Assembly (NCBI GenBank): GCA_965242845.1
Contig: CBDETC010000002.1
Span: 1,302,001 to 1,366,000 of the forward strand
DNA: 64,000 nucleotides
Reading direction: 5' to 3'
Source: RHLJ01 sp965242845
GTDB lineage: Bacteria > Bacteroidota > Rhodothermia > Balneolales > Balneolaceae
A program made the translations under genes and the position numbers. Shown here piece by piece: positions 1 to 8,103 of this stretch. Within the stretch, counting starts at the first letter, position 1. The number at the start of each line of letters is the position of its first letter. The notes beneath the pieces are model-generated. The model did no database searches and was not told where the DNA came from. It saw only the letters and a program-made list of their open reading frames with translations.

Positions 1-1425
1 GATTGGATGGCCATTGAAAAAGAGCGCGGAATATCCGTTACCTCATCGGTAATGCGCTTCGAAAAAGAAGGAATCAAGTACAACTTGCTGGATACACCTG
101 GTCACAAAGACTTTTCCGAGGATACATTAAGAACGCTGGTCGCTGCAGATTCTGGTTTAATGGTGATTGACGTGGCTAAAGGGGTCGAGGAACAGACGGA
201 AAAATTATTCGAAGTATGTAAGCTGAGAGAAGTTCCTGTAATCACCTTTGTGAACAAGTGTGATCGCCCGGGAATGGACCCGCTTGAAGTGCTGAGTAAT
301 GTAGAGTCAAAATTAGGGATTGAAGCCCTTCCTGCTAGTTGGCCCCTAGGGTATGGACAAAAATTCCAGGGAATTTATGATGTGCTTGAAGGAAAGGTGT
401 ATGTGTATGAGAAGAGTGATCACGGAGCCAAAAAAGCCATCACAGAGATTCTTGAAGTTGAAGAAGCACTAGAGCGGTCAAACTTATCCGAAGCAGAGAA
501 AGAGGCATTCCGGGAAGAGTTGATGCTCATCGAGGACATGTATCCTAGTATGGACAAGGATTTATACAATTCGGGGAAGGTAACCCCTGTATTCTTCGGT
601 TCAGCGCTAAACAATTTTGGTTTGGATGTATTTTTGAAGTATTTCCATCAATTGGCCCCTTCACCACAAGGCTATGAACACTCGGAAGGATCAGATAGAG
701 GTTTAAATGAGCCTTTTTCTGGGTTTATTTTTAAGATGCAGGCGAATATGAATCCTGGTCACAGAGATTGTGCGGCATTCATTCGTGTAGCCTCTGGTCA
801 GTTCAGGCGAGGCCAGCAAGTAGTCATTTCTCATACCGGAAAGAAGATAAAAATGGCGACACCGCATACCTTAATGGGTGATGAAAGGCAGTTATTGGAA
901 GAGGCTTTTCCCGGAGATATTGTTTCTATTTTTAATCCCGGTGATTTTAGAATTGGGAGTACCATTTTTGAAAAGAATCCGGTTCGTTTTGACGTAATCC
1001 CCTTATTTACCCCGGAGCATTTCCAGAAAGTAGCTACGAAGGATCCATTCAAAAGAAAGCAACTTAGAGAGGGTTTAAGGCAGTTGTCGGAAGAAGGAGT
1101 AGTACACGTTTTTGAAGTACCGAAAGGGGTAGGAAATGAATTGCTTCTTGGAACCGTAGGTGTTCTTCAGTTCGAGGTAGTACATCACAGGATGAAGGAG
1201 GAATATGGTGTAGAATTAGTGATTACTCCGGTTGCTTATTATACCGCACGATGGCTTCCAAACAATAATGATGAGGTAATTGCTAAACTGGAATCCAGTT
1301 ATTCTACTCATGTAACTAAAGATCTGGAAGAAAATCCAATAGTGCTATTAGATTCCATGTATGCTCTGAACCAGGCAGAAGAGAAAGTAGGCGCAGAGAA
1401 CTTATTTAAGTTCAAGCAAGGGTAG
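1..1425 (+). CDS. prfC: Peptide chain release factor 3, 5'-truncated by window edge
   Basis: GTPase that recycles RF1/RF2 from the ribosome after termination. The reading frame is open from base 1 and reads DWMAIEKERGISVTSS, the switch I region of RF3; the P-loop lies outside the window. Counting from the Met at base 7, the G3 motif DTPGH is at 29-33 and the G4 motif NKCD at 83-86. The C-terminal half has the translation-factor beta-barrel and the RF3 C-terminal domain (GVLQFEVV). About 60 residues are missing against the usual ~530, so the Met at 7 is internal and not the start. The family call is firm. Confidence 0.93.
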   Translation, partial: DWMAIEKERGISVTSSVMRFEKEGIKYNLLDTPGHKDFSEDTLRTLVAADSGLMVIDVAKGVEEQTEKLFEVCKLREVPVITFVNKCDRPGMDPLEVLSNVESKLGIEALPASWPLGYGQKFQGIYDVLEGKVYVYEKSDHGAKKAITEILEVEEALERSNLSEAEKEAFREELMLIEDMYPSMDKDLYNSGKVTPVFFGSALNNFGLDVFLKYFHQLAPSPQGYEHSEGSDRGLNEPFSGFIFKMQANMNPGHRDCAAFIRVASGQFRRGQQVVISHTGKKIKMATPHTLMGDERQLLEEAFPGDIVSIFNPGDFRIGSTIFEKNPVRFDVIPLFTPEHFQKVATKDPFKRKQLREGLRQLSEEGVVHVFEVPKGVGNELLLGTVGVLQFEVVHHRMKEEYGVELVITPVAYYTARWLPNNNDEVIAKLESSYSTHVTKDLEENPIVLLDSMYALNQAEEKVGAENLFKFKQG

Positions 1426-1499
1426 TCACTTTTAATTAGTAATCCTGGACGCAGATCCGGGGTCTGTATAGGTGAAAAGAAAGGTTACCTATTTCGGGT

Positions 1500-1543
1500 G
1501 ATGTTTTTGAAAGAAGTGCTCCGGTAACTTTCAGAAAAACATC
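1500..1543 (+). repeat. Imperfect hairpin abutting a start codon
   Basis: GATGTTTTTGAAAG (1500-1513) is nearly the reverse complement of CTTTCAGAAAAACATC (1528-1543), differing by a two-base bulge. The right arm ends three bases before the ATG at 1547, so folding of the mRNA could affect initiation of the lipoprotein gene. Whether it is a control element is inference. Confidence 0.4.
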
Positions 1544-1546
1544 AAA

Positions 1547-2050
1547 ATGAACGCTCGAATACTGGTCTTAATACTTCTAGCATTTGCATTCATCTCCTGC
1601 CAGAAAGAAAACAGTTGTGATACAAACGCCAACCTGAATGGCGATTGCTTTAATCTGGATGCGACTTTTGAAGTCCAAAACTTCACCGGTGAAAACGGAT
1701 ACAGTAGGGAGCGTTTTCAATTCATCTACCAATTCCCTCCGAGTGGACCACAGGAAAGAGTGCGGTTCGTAATTAATTCAGATGATACTCCGAATGGGCC
1801 GGGTTCATCCGGCGAAAGGGTTGCCTACGAAGTAGGTACCACCTATTCAGGAAACAACGGGTCTTTTACTTTCAATGGAAATTTATCCGCAGGAGGAATA
1901 CCGGCATCTTATTCCTATACCTTTACCAAGCTGGATAGAGAGAACAACCTCATTTCAGGTGAAATTGAATTTAGCTATAGCAATGATTTTGGATCCGATT
2001 CTTTTACTTCAACATTTACCAATGTTGAAGTAGACGGGGCAGATTTCTAG
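1547..2050 (+). CDS. Putative lipoprotein of unknown function
   Basis: Not recognised as a named family. The N-terminus is a lipoprotein signal: short charged start, hydrophobic stretch LVLILLAFAFIS, then the lipobox Cys at residue 19. The mature part (about 148 residues) is rich in Gly, Asn, Ser and aromatics with alternating hydrophobic residues, consistent with a small beta-sandwich exposed at the cell surface or in the periplasm. It stands alone on the plus strand and its stop overlaps by four bases the stop of the convergent transglycosylase gene. A hairpin lies directly before its start. Confidence 0.7.
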   Translation: MNARILVLILLAFAFISCQKENSCDTNANLNGDCFNLDATFEVQNFTGENGYSRERFQFIYQFPPSGPQERVRFVINSDDTPNGPGSSGERVAYEVGTTYSGNNGSFTFNGNLSAGGIPASYSYTFTKLDRENNLISGEIEFSYSNDFGSDSFTSTFTNVEVDGADF

Positions 2051-2823
2051 CTCTCAAAAACAGCTTCAGCCTCTTCAGCCAAAGCTAGCACAGCCTGCTG
2101 GTATAACTCACTATTGTTGTATCTCAAGATAGCCTTCTCAATCGTGCCTACTCTTTCTTTAAAATGAGCCAGGTAATTAGCTACCGAGTAGATGTTGTTA
2201 GGCATATGATATAAATCATTTCCTACCCACCATCGATTTAAAGAATAGGGAATGAATTGGGCGTAGGACATAGCCCCAGCATAGCTGGATTTGAGCTCCA
2301 GCACATCCATGCCTGTTTCTTCGGTGAATTCTAATAACTCCTCTAGCTGAGCAAGAGCAAATCTGGCCCGATAATCCACTACATACATGGATACATAGGC
2401 TTCAAAAGGGTTGTATTTACCAGCATAAGTGCCAAATTCGGACTCCACTCCAATAATCCCAACAATCACTTCTTTATCAATTCCATATTCCGCTTCTGCT
2501 TTCTCCAGCTCGTCAGAATAAGTAGTGATGAACTCATCAAGCTTGGAGACCTTGTTATCAAAGCCGAGTACTTGCTGGTAATCTTCAAAATCTTCAATTA
2601 CCCGTTCAGCGGCTCGTACAAACTTATCCTTGATATCGGGCATAAGCTCAAAGCGGGAATCTTCGAGTAACGGACGGATATCCATTCCCTTTTTATCGAA
2701 GTGCTCAATCAGTTTTCTAAGGTTATCCTCAACTTCAGAAGTGGAGGTGTGAGCAAAAGCAGTCCCTAAAAAGCAAAGACTGAACATCAAAGCAGTAAAT
2801 AGTCGTCCGTATTTCATCGCCAT
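2047..2823 (-). CDS. MltB-like lytic murein transglycosylase
   Basis: Cleaves peptidoglycan glycan strands with formation of 1,6-anhydro ends, in the periplasm. A signal peptide covers residues 1-24 (ends TAFAH). The SLT_2 / GH103 core is visible: GVESEFG with the expected catalytic Glu at 127, then YAGAMSYAQFIPYS and a C-terminal NYLAHF helix. At 258 residues it is shorter than E. coli MltB and lacks a lipobox and any peptidoglycan-binding domain. An alternative start is Met3. It sits alone between convergent and tandem neighbours, so context adds little. Confidence 0.85.
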   Translation of the reverse strand: MAMKYGRLFTALMFSLCFLGTAFAHTSTSEVEDNLRKLIEHFDKKGMDIRPLLEDSRFELMPDIKDKFVRAAERVIEDFEDYQQVLGFDNKVSKLDEFITTYSDELEKAEAEYGIDKEVIVGIIGVESEFGTYAGKYNPFEAYVSMYVVDYRARFALAQLEELLEFTEETGMDVLELKSSYAGAMSYAQFIPYSLNRWWVGNDLYHMPNNIYSVANYLAHFKERVGTIEKAILRYNNSELYQQAVLALAEEAEAVFES

Positions 2824-2851
2824 CTGTATTAGTAAACTCGTTGATTATAAT

Positions 2852-2881
2852 GATTAAAACGGATAAGTGTTCCACTTATCC
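2852..2881 (-). terminator. Rho-independent-like terminator
   Basis: GGATAAGTG (2861-2869) and CACTTATCC (2873-2881) form a perfect 9-bp stem with a 3-nt loop. On the minus strand it is followed by CGTTTTAATC. It lies 60 bases after the stop of the isomerase-like gene and before the transglycosylase start. The U tract is imperfect. Confidence 0.6.
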
Positions 2882-2940
2882 TGATTACACATTAGCCACG
2901 TTTTAGGCAGAAGGAATATTGCGTTTTGATTGACCTCAAG

Positions 2941-3882
2941 CTAAACCCCTGCTTTTTTAATAACGCTCATTGTTTTTTCGAGGCCCTCTTTTGCAACCTC
3001 CAAAAAGTCTCTTTGATGATATTCCGGATTATATAATTCCAAAGAAATGCACCCTTTGAAACCAGTTTCATACAAATCCTTAAGAATTTCAGGAAGGGGC
3101 AAAATTCCATCTCCCGGAAAAACCCGCTGTCGATCGGTTAGCTCATCAGGTTTGGGGGTAGCAGGGGCATCTGCGAATTGAAAAATACTTATAGCATTTC
3201 CTCTCATTTGTTTGAGCCCATTAAACCCGCCCTCGCTAATATACATATGGAATGTATCTGGTATGATGGAAGCCTCGGGATGATCGGCATCTAATGCAAC
3301 TTGCATAGCCTGCCCCATGGTTTTTAAAGGGAAAAACTTAACGAAAACCAGCGAAGGCTTTAACCCAAATTCGCTTTTGCCAATCTCAATAATTTGCCTG
3401 TAACGTTTTGCGACCTGCTTAATATTATACCCGTTTCCAACAGTATTAGGGATGGTTTGGATATACTCAGACCCAATGGCTTTTGCCATTCTCATTCGGT
3501 TTCGGGTATCCGGTAAAGAGGCAGCGAAATCATCATCATCAGGAGGGATGGAATTCCACATTCCTATTACACTCGGTACAAACAACCCAAGATCTTTTAT
3601 TTTCTCACCCAACTTTTCCAGATTGCCGCCTTCATTTTCATATTCAGCAAGTTCTCTATCCCAGGGCTCGATCGCATCATACCCAGCTTCAGCAGCAATG
3701 CTAACTTTTTCCTCGAGGGAAGCAGGGCGAATGGTTACTGTATCTAAGCAGATTGGCCATGGACTTTGTCCATTCTGCCACCGTTTAAATTCGGGTTGCG
3801 TAGAGCTTTCTCCGGCTTTTATTGGCAAAGAAGCGCCGGCAAGGCTTGCGGCGCCAAGGGCAAAAAATTTTTTTCGATTCAT
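2941..3882 (-). CDS. Sugar phosphate isomerase/epimerase-like TIM-barrel protein (exported)
   Basis: Member of the xylose-isomerase-like TIM-barrel group (AP_endonuc_2 fold). Substrate unknown. The N-terminus NRKKFFALGAASLAGASLP looks like a signal peptide of the kind found on periplasmic oxidoreductases and isomerases, though without a twin arginine. Family marks include AAEAGYDAIEPWDREL, IIPDTFHMYISEGG (metal-ligand region) and GCISLELYNPEY near the C-terminus, where Glu is a usual metal ligand. 313 residues is typical. It is transcribed alone and followed by a hairpin terminator. Confidence 0.8.
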   Translation of the reverse strand: MNRKKFFALGAASLAGASLPIKAGESSTQPEFKRWQNGQSPWPICLDTVTIRPASLEEKVSIAAEAGYDAIEPWDRELAEYENEGGNLEKLGEKIKDLGLFVPSVIGMWNSIPPDDDDFAASLPDTRNRMRMAKAIGSEYIQTIPNTVGNGYNIKQVAKRYRQIIEIGKSEFGLKPSLVFVKFFPLKTMGQAMQVALDADHPEASIIPDTFHMYISEGGFNGLKQMRGNAISIFQFADAPATPKPDELTDRQRVFPGDGILPLPEILKDLYETGFKGCISLELYNPEYHQRDFLEVAKEGLEKTMSVIKKAGV

Positions 3883-4045
3883 AGTAGTTGATCAGTGAGT
3901 AATCTCCTTCGACATTATTAAATCAAATGGAGTAAATCAATGTGAGTTTCTTTGCTAACTCAATTTAACTGCAAAATGCCCTTCAATATCTATTCTTGCC
4001 CCCTGTATTGTTAAACCCGTTGATTTAAACGGAGAAGTATTCAAG

Positions 4046-4840
4046 CTATTTCGATGATATGTTTGCGACGATCCTTAATGGTGCGCCACTTCCGTCTTTA
4101 ATTTTCATGGGAAGAGCAAGGACATAGGCCCCTGTTGTTGGAAGTTTATCCAGGTTAGCCACGTTCTCGAAGCCAGGAATGTTGTACTCAAATAAAATCT
4201 GATGGCTTTCATACAAGGTTGACTTCCCATAATCTATGCTCGGAGTATCCAGACCAACTGCTTTAACCGATCGATTATCGACCAGCCACTGGGCCAGGTC
4301 TGGGTGAATTCCCGGGAAACTTAAATTGGCGACGCCTTCAACCCCTCTAAGGGTTGTTCCAAGATAGGCTTCTGCATCTGGCCAAAGGGCTCCCATCCCG
4401 GTATGAAAGAGCAGGATAGCCCCATTTGGAAGAGAGCCATGATCTACTTCCCAGTCTTGTACATCTACAGGGAGAATTTGGTAATCACGATTCTGACTCA
4501 CTTTGTCACTTACATCAATAACCACGGCATATCCTGAAAGCTGATCGATAGTGAGCTGATCTACGGTTTTTTTCCCTTCAGAAAAGTGAATAGGAGCATC
4601 CAGGTGCGTACCGCCATGTTCGGCAGTACTAAATTTAAATGCTTCATAGTAAAAGCCACCGTCGGTTTGTCCAACAAACACAGTATCAAACTGCCAGGTT
4701 TCGGAGGTAGGCCAATACAAGGTTTCGGTACTAAAATCATGGGTCAGGTCAATCCATTCTCCATCTTCAAAAGAATGTTGTTCAACAGGAGTACAGTAGG
4801 TAAAGAGTATAAGGGCAAGGAAGGTGAATAGAGTTTTCAT
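4046..4840 (-). CDS. Cyclase-family (kynurenine formamidase-like) lipoprotein
   Basis: Metal-dependent hydrolase of the Cyclase family (PF04199), which includes bacterial kynurenine formamidase and isatin hydrolase. The signature HGGTHLDAPIHF is at residues 75-86, giving the His/His/Asp metal ligands. The N-terminus is a lipoprotein signal (FLALILFTYC, Cys16), so this copy is probably membrane anchored, unlike cytoplasmic KynB. The C-terminal KAVGLDTPSID and a final Pro-Met-Lys-Ile segment also fit the family. No tryptophan-catabolism neighbours are present, so the substrate is open. Confidence 0.85.
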   Translation of the reverse strand: MKTLFTFLALILFTYCTPVEQHSFEDGEWIDLTHDFSTETLYWPTSETWQFDTVFVGQTDGGFYYEAFKFSTAEHGGTHLDAPIHFSEGKKTVDQLTIDQLSGYAVVIDVSDKVSQNRDYQILPVDVQDWEVDHGSLPNGAILLFHTGMGALWPDAEAYLGTTLRGVEGVANLSFPGIHPDLAQWLVDNRSVKAVGLDTPSIDYGKSTLYESHQILFEYNIPGFENVANLDKLPTTGAYVLALPMKIKDGSGAPLRIVANISSK

Positions 4841-4895
4841 AATCGGGGTAGTTAGTTCTCCCCAATATACTTAGTACAATAACTATGATATAGTA

Positions 4896-5570
4896 TTATT
4901 TAATTTTCTCAACTAATTCACCGTCTTTATAGAGTTCCTGTTCAAGGATTTGTCCCTTTTCGTCGTAAAGTGTCATCTGCCCATCATAAACCGCAACATG
5001 TTCTTTGGTGGAATAGAAGAACCCTTCATACTTAAGACTCCCATCAGCATAAAATTCCCTAAGCTGCGATTTTTTGATCATACTATCGGAAAGAATTAAT
5101 GTGCCTATTGATTCAGTACGTAGGGTATTGTTTTCATCAAAGTGCCTGTTCAATACCTTGTAGCCATTTTCATATTCACTAACGTACTTGCCCCATTGGC
5201 TGCCGTCATCCTTAAAATACGTCCGCTCCACAGAAAGTCCGTCTTCAAATACTTCAATTGAAAATAAACGATTGTCCTCTTTTCTTCTCTCCGTCTTAGT
5301 ACCAGTAAACGGCTTACCAGAAATGTCCAGAGCGGGTCTGGGTTTATAGCTCTTTTCGGCTGAAAACGAAGGGCGTTCATAATGTAGTTGTACATCCGAG
5401 TAAATTTCATCGGGAATGCTTTGTTTGTCACAAAACATCAAGCCCACAAAAAGAAGTAAAGGTACAAGAGGCAATACTTTCCCAAATCGTTTAACGAACG
5501 GAGAGTTCTTGGACATCATTTGAAGTCTCTTTTTGGTAAGATAGAAATCGAGTTTGCTGGTTAGCCTCAT
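4896..5570 (-). CDS. Detached BlaR1-type tail 3: membrane anchor plus YwqK-like repeats
   Basis: Residues 1-20 (MRLTSKLDFYLTKKRLQMM) match the junction that in Bacteroidota M56/BlaR1 proteins follows the protease domain and precedes the last membrane helix. A single membrane segment VLPLVPLLLFVGLMFC follows (about 32-47). The rest is periplasmic with repeated YxDG/YKDG turns like YwqK/MORN-type repeats and ends DGELVEKIK. It is a paralog of the gene at 6164-6862 (shared SGxPFxG, DGLxVxxxxFxDxG and the C-terminus). It is last in the blaI-M56 operon. Its ATG lies 9 bases after the stop of the preceding tail gene and in the same frame. Function unknown; a separately encoded sensor domain is my inference. 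Confidence 0.72.
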   Translation of the reverse strand: MRLTSKLDFYLTKKRLQMMSKNSPFVKRFGKVLPLVPLLLFVGLMFCDKQSIPDEIYSDVQLHYERPSFSAEKSYKPRPALDISGKPFTGTKTERRKEDNRLFSIEVFEDGLSVERTYFKDDGSQWGKYVSEYENGYKVLNRHFDENNTLRTESIGTLILSDSMIKKSQLREFYADGSLKYEGFFYSTKEHVAVYDGQMTLYDEKGQILEQELYKDGELVEKIK

Positions 5571-5579
5571 TAGCTCTGG

Positions 5580-6155
5580 TTATTGATTGAAATAACTGGC
5601 GGGAGTAGGGGGATATGGAGGAGCAGGGATTTCACCTGAACCGCCTTCCATCTTGTCTATTATATTCCCAACTTTTGTGAGATGACGATTGGTAGCAACA
5701 AGTTTCTCATAAATAACCTCAAGTTTCTGCAGCGAAGGTTTATTATCAGAAGTAGCTTTTGATAAGTATTCCTTTATCATGCTATTATAGGAAAAAACCA
5801 AGGCTTCATATTCCAATTTAATAGAACTAAGGTCATGGAGATTATTAGCAGATGGATTATAAGAATCATCCTCTTCCAGGATAGATTTAGCGAGAAGGGC
5901 AAGGGCTGCGCGATTTTCTTCACTTAATTCTGACTTGTTCGAAAGCCTTTCGGAAAGCTCCTGCACCAGATCTTCAATAGTTACTTCCGAAATATCCTGG
6001 GCATTAGCCTCTATGCTAAAGAAGCAGAATAAGAGTGCGAGAAAAGGGATAAGGGTAATTTTCTTAACCGTTATTTTTTGTGAGTTACGTTGTTTTGATA
6101 GCATGGTAATTCTGTTTTTAGTGTTTGAAGTATCGAATTTGCTGGTTAATCTCAT
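5580..6155 (-). CDS. Detached BlaR1-type tail 2: membrane anchor plus helical domain
   Basis: The same M56/BlaR1 junction starts the protein (MRLTSKFDTSNTKNRITML), followed by a membrane or signal segment ITLIPFLALLFCFFSIEANAQ. Unlike its two neighbours the periplasmic part (about 55-191) is mostly helical and charged (EDLVQELSERLSNKSEL, KLEVIYEKLVATNRHL), with a Pro-rich end PAPPYPPTP. ANAQ could be a signal-peptidase site, in which case this tail would be released to the periplasm. It starts eight bases after the stop of tail 1. No family was recognised for the helical part. Confidence 0.68.
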   Translation of the reverse strand: MRLTSKFDTSNTKNRITMLSKQRNSQKITVKKITLIPFLALLFCFFSIEANAQDISEVTIEDLVQELSERLSNKSELSEENRAALALLAKSILEEDDSYNPSANNLHDLSSIKLEYEALVFSYNSMIKEYLSKATSDNKPSLQKLEVIYEKLVATNRHLTKVGNIIDKMEGGSGEIPAPPYPPTPASYFNQ

Positions 6156-6163
6156 AGTATGGA

Positions 6164-6862
6164 CTACTTTATTTTCTCTATTAGTTCCCCATTCAGATAT
6201 CGCTCATGAAATTCCACATTACCCTCGGGATCATAGTGTATCAGTTCATAAGTTTTAACTGTAAAAGCACCTTGTCCGAAAATCATTACAGTTCTTAGAT
6301 AACCATCGGGGTCCCAAAACCTGCTTAGTAGTTTCCCATCATGATCAGGTGAAGAAAAAATCATTTCACTACTTAAGGAGCCACGCTGATAATACCTCGT
6401 CGAGGCTTTCTTCGTTTTCTTAGCATTATAGAATGTATCTAGTGTAGATATCTCCGCTCCACTATCGTCAAAGGTTTTCTGGTGAACGATTAATCCATCT
6501 ACATAAATATTAGTATTGACGTGCCTGTCTGTCTCTTTGGAATAGATTTTTTCCATTCCAGAAAAAGGCTCACCAGATTCAGAAAGCACGATATAGGGAA
6601 TTTGTTCTAGTGAGTATATACTATCCCCTTCTGCAATCAGGCTTTTGCGCTGTAGCTTAATGTCAGGATAGGTCTCTCGAATTATGTAAGTATATGGACT
6701 GTTCGAGGCATCAAAAGGACTGAAAAAAAGAAAAGGACTGAAGCTAAAAGCAATGAGTGCCGGGAGAGCTTTAGTATACAGTTGAGTAGTAGAAAGTCTC
6801 TTCCCGATCAGCATCAGCCGCTTCTTTGTAAGAGAAAAATTGAGCTTATTGGTCAAATTCAT
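6164..6862 (-). CDS. Detached BlaR1-type tail 1: membrane anchor plus YwqK-like repeats
   Basis: Begins MNLTNKLNFSLTKKRLMLIG, a close match to the segment that continues M56/BlaR1 proteins into their last membrane helix. The hydrophobic helix ALPALIAFSFSPFLFF follows. The periplasmic part has YwqK/MORN-like motifs (VDGLIVHQKTFDDSG, YLNGELIEKIK). Its ATG is three bases beyond the TAA of the M56 gene and exactly in the same frame, so one stop codon separates the two proteins. Tail 3 is its paralog. A role as a separately made sensor subunit for the M56 protease is inferred. Confidence 0.72.
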   Translation of the reverse strand: MNLTNKLNFSLTKKRLMLIGKRLSTTQLYTKALPALIAFSFSPFLFFSPFDASNSPYTYIIRETYPDIKLQRKSLIAEGDSIYSLEQIPYIVLSESGEPFSGMEKIYSKETDRHVNTNIYVDGLIVHQKTFDDSGAEISTLDTFYNAKKTKKASTRYYQRGSLSSEMIFSSPDHDGKLLSRFWDPDGYLRTVMIFGQGAFTVKTYELIHYDPEGNVEFHERYLNGELIEKIK

Positions 6863-6865
6863 CGC

Positions 6866-7699
6866 TTAGTGTTGCTCTGGTGAAGGATTTTGGAAGGTAC
6901 TCTCAAGTTTACTCGTTGATTTTCCACTGGAATAGGAAAGGAGGAGTTCCTGATAGCTTTGAGAAGAAGAGCTCTTTAAAAGTGCTCCATCATCGGCCAA
7001 AAACTCATGATTTAACAGCATAGTATTTCTATACCAGTAAAACACCGGATTAAACCAGAATAAAATCTTAAGAATCTCGATAAGCACTACATCAATAGAA
7101 TGGAGTTGCCGAATATGCGTTTGTTCGTGCTCCATAATTTCTGGACCTATTTTTTCCGACTCATAGTCTGATTTGGAAAGAAAAATCCATCGCAAAAAAG
7201 ACTGCGGGGTAATGCTTTCATCAAGTAAAACAAGAGTGAAAGAGCCAGATTTCGACTTTTCCCCAGATCGCACTTTTTGTACGATTTCACCAATACCGAT
7301 CACAAAACGAACGAACAGAACAAGGGCCCCGAGGCCATAAATAAATAAGATCACATTCAGAACAGTAAAAATGGGAGCGGGGACGGGTTCCTGAATAGTG
7401 CTCGTTTCTTGTGATGGGATTACTGTTTCACTTTCAGGAATAAGAATAGGGGTGACCGATTCAGAGATAAACTCTGCAGGTTCGTTGGCCAATGCTTGTA
7501 CTTGTTGGATATCGACCCCTGCTACTTTGGTGTTCTGTTTTACTTCAAAAGTGATAAGCGGGGCGCTTAACCCAAACACCAGAGCAAAAAGCAGAAAAAA
7601 CCGATTGAAAAAGTGCATCTTCTCATTTTCGAGTAGGAGCTTGTATAGCGCCAATAACAAGCATAAAAGCACGGTAGATTTTACTAAGTATATAATCAT
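6866..7699 (-). CDS. M56-family (BlaR1/MecR1-like) metallopeptidase lacking its C-terminal anchor and sensor
   Basis: Membrane zinc peptidase of the type that inactivates a BlaI repressor when a signal is sensed. Membrane helices are at about 1-22, 32-50 and 110-135. The zinc motif HEQTH is at 191-195, with the third ligand region NHEFLADD at 230-237. Bacteroidota homologs continue through an LTxxFNxSLTKKRL junction into another helix and a periplasmic domain. Here the protein ends just as that junction begins (SKLESTFQNPSPEQH) at 277 residues. The missing part is encoded three times in the downstream genes. It overlaps blaI by four bases, indicating coupling. Confidence 0.88.
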   Translation of the reverse strand: MIIYLVKSTVLLCLLLALYKLLLENEKMHFFNRFFLLFALVFGLSAPLITFEVKQNTKVAGVDIQQVQALANEPAEFISESVTPILIPESETVIPSQETSTIQEPVPAPIFTVLNVILFIYGLGALVLFVRFVIGIGEIVQKVRSGEKSKSGSFTLVLLDESITPQSFLRWIFLSKSDYESEKIGPEIMEHEQTHIRQLHSIDVVLIEILKILFWFNPVFYWYRNTMLLNHEFLADDGALLKSSSSQSYQELLLSYSSGKSTSKLESTFQNPSPEQH

Positions 7700-8067
7700 T
7701 GTTGCTTCCTCTCTATCTCTTTTTCAATGATGGACTTTAGCTCACTAAGCTCTTTCTCGGATAAATCAGTCTCAGAAGCAAAGAAGGAAGCAAACTGCGC
7801 AGATGAGTTGTTGAAGAACTTGGAAATCAATCCCCGGACGTGTTTACCGAAGTAGTCTGTTTTTTTAACTAGTGGGAAATACTCTCTTGACCTTCCCCTC
7901 TGGTTATACTCGATAAAACCTTTCTCATGCATCCGCTTTAACAAAGTAGCAACAGTGGTAGGTGCAGGTTTTGGTTCAGGGTACTGATCAAGCAGGTCAC
8001 TCATATACGCTTTTTCAAGCTTCCAGAGATATTGCATGAGCTCTTCTTCGGTTTGGGAAAGATTCAT
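7696..8067 (-). CDS. BlaI/MecI/CopY-family transcriptional repressor
   Basis: Winged-helix repressor that binds TACA-N2-TGTA dyads and is cleaved or displaced when its partner M56 protease is activated. The N-terminal half shows the family pattern: LSQTEEELMQYLW, TTVATLLKRMHEKGFI and the wing GRSREYFPLV. The C-terminal half holds the dimerisation helices (LSEKELSELKSIIEKEI). 123 residues is typical. It is first in the operon, followed with a four-base overlap by the M56 gene, and a matching operator lies 20 bases upstream on top of its own promoter, so autorepression is expected. The target besides its own operon is unknown. Confidence 0.92.
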   Translation of the reverse strand: MNLSQTEEELMQYLWKLEKAYMSDLLDQYPEPKPAPTTVATLLKRMHEKGFIEYNQRGRSREYFPLVKKTDYFGKHVRGLISKFFNNSSAQFASFFASETDLSEKELSELKSIIEKEIERKQQ

Positions 8068-8087
8068 TTCTACAGAATTAGAATTAT

Positions 8088-8103
8088 TTCTACAAATGTA
8101 GAA
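8088..8103. promoter_or_regulatory. BlaI/MecI-type operator
   Basis: TTCTACA-AA-TGTAGAA is a perfect 7-bp dyad with a 2-base spacer and contains the TACA-N2-TGTA core recognised by BlaI/MecI repressors. It covers the -7 element of the blaI promoter on the minus strand. A second half-site (TCTACAG, 8068-8076 region) lies closer to the start codon. Confidence 0.82.

Noticed and set aside
3452..3898. 148-codon plus-strand open frame
   Set aside because: It is antisense to the isomerase-like gene, which has clear family motifs and a signal peptide; the plus-strand product resembles nothing.
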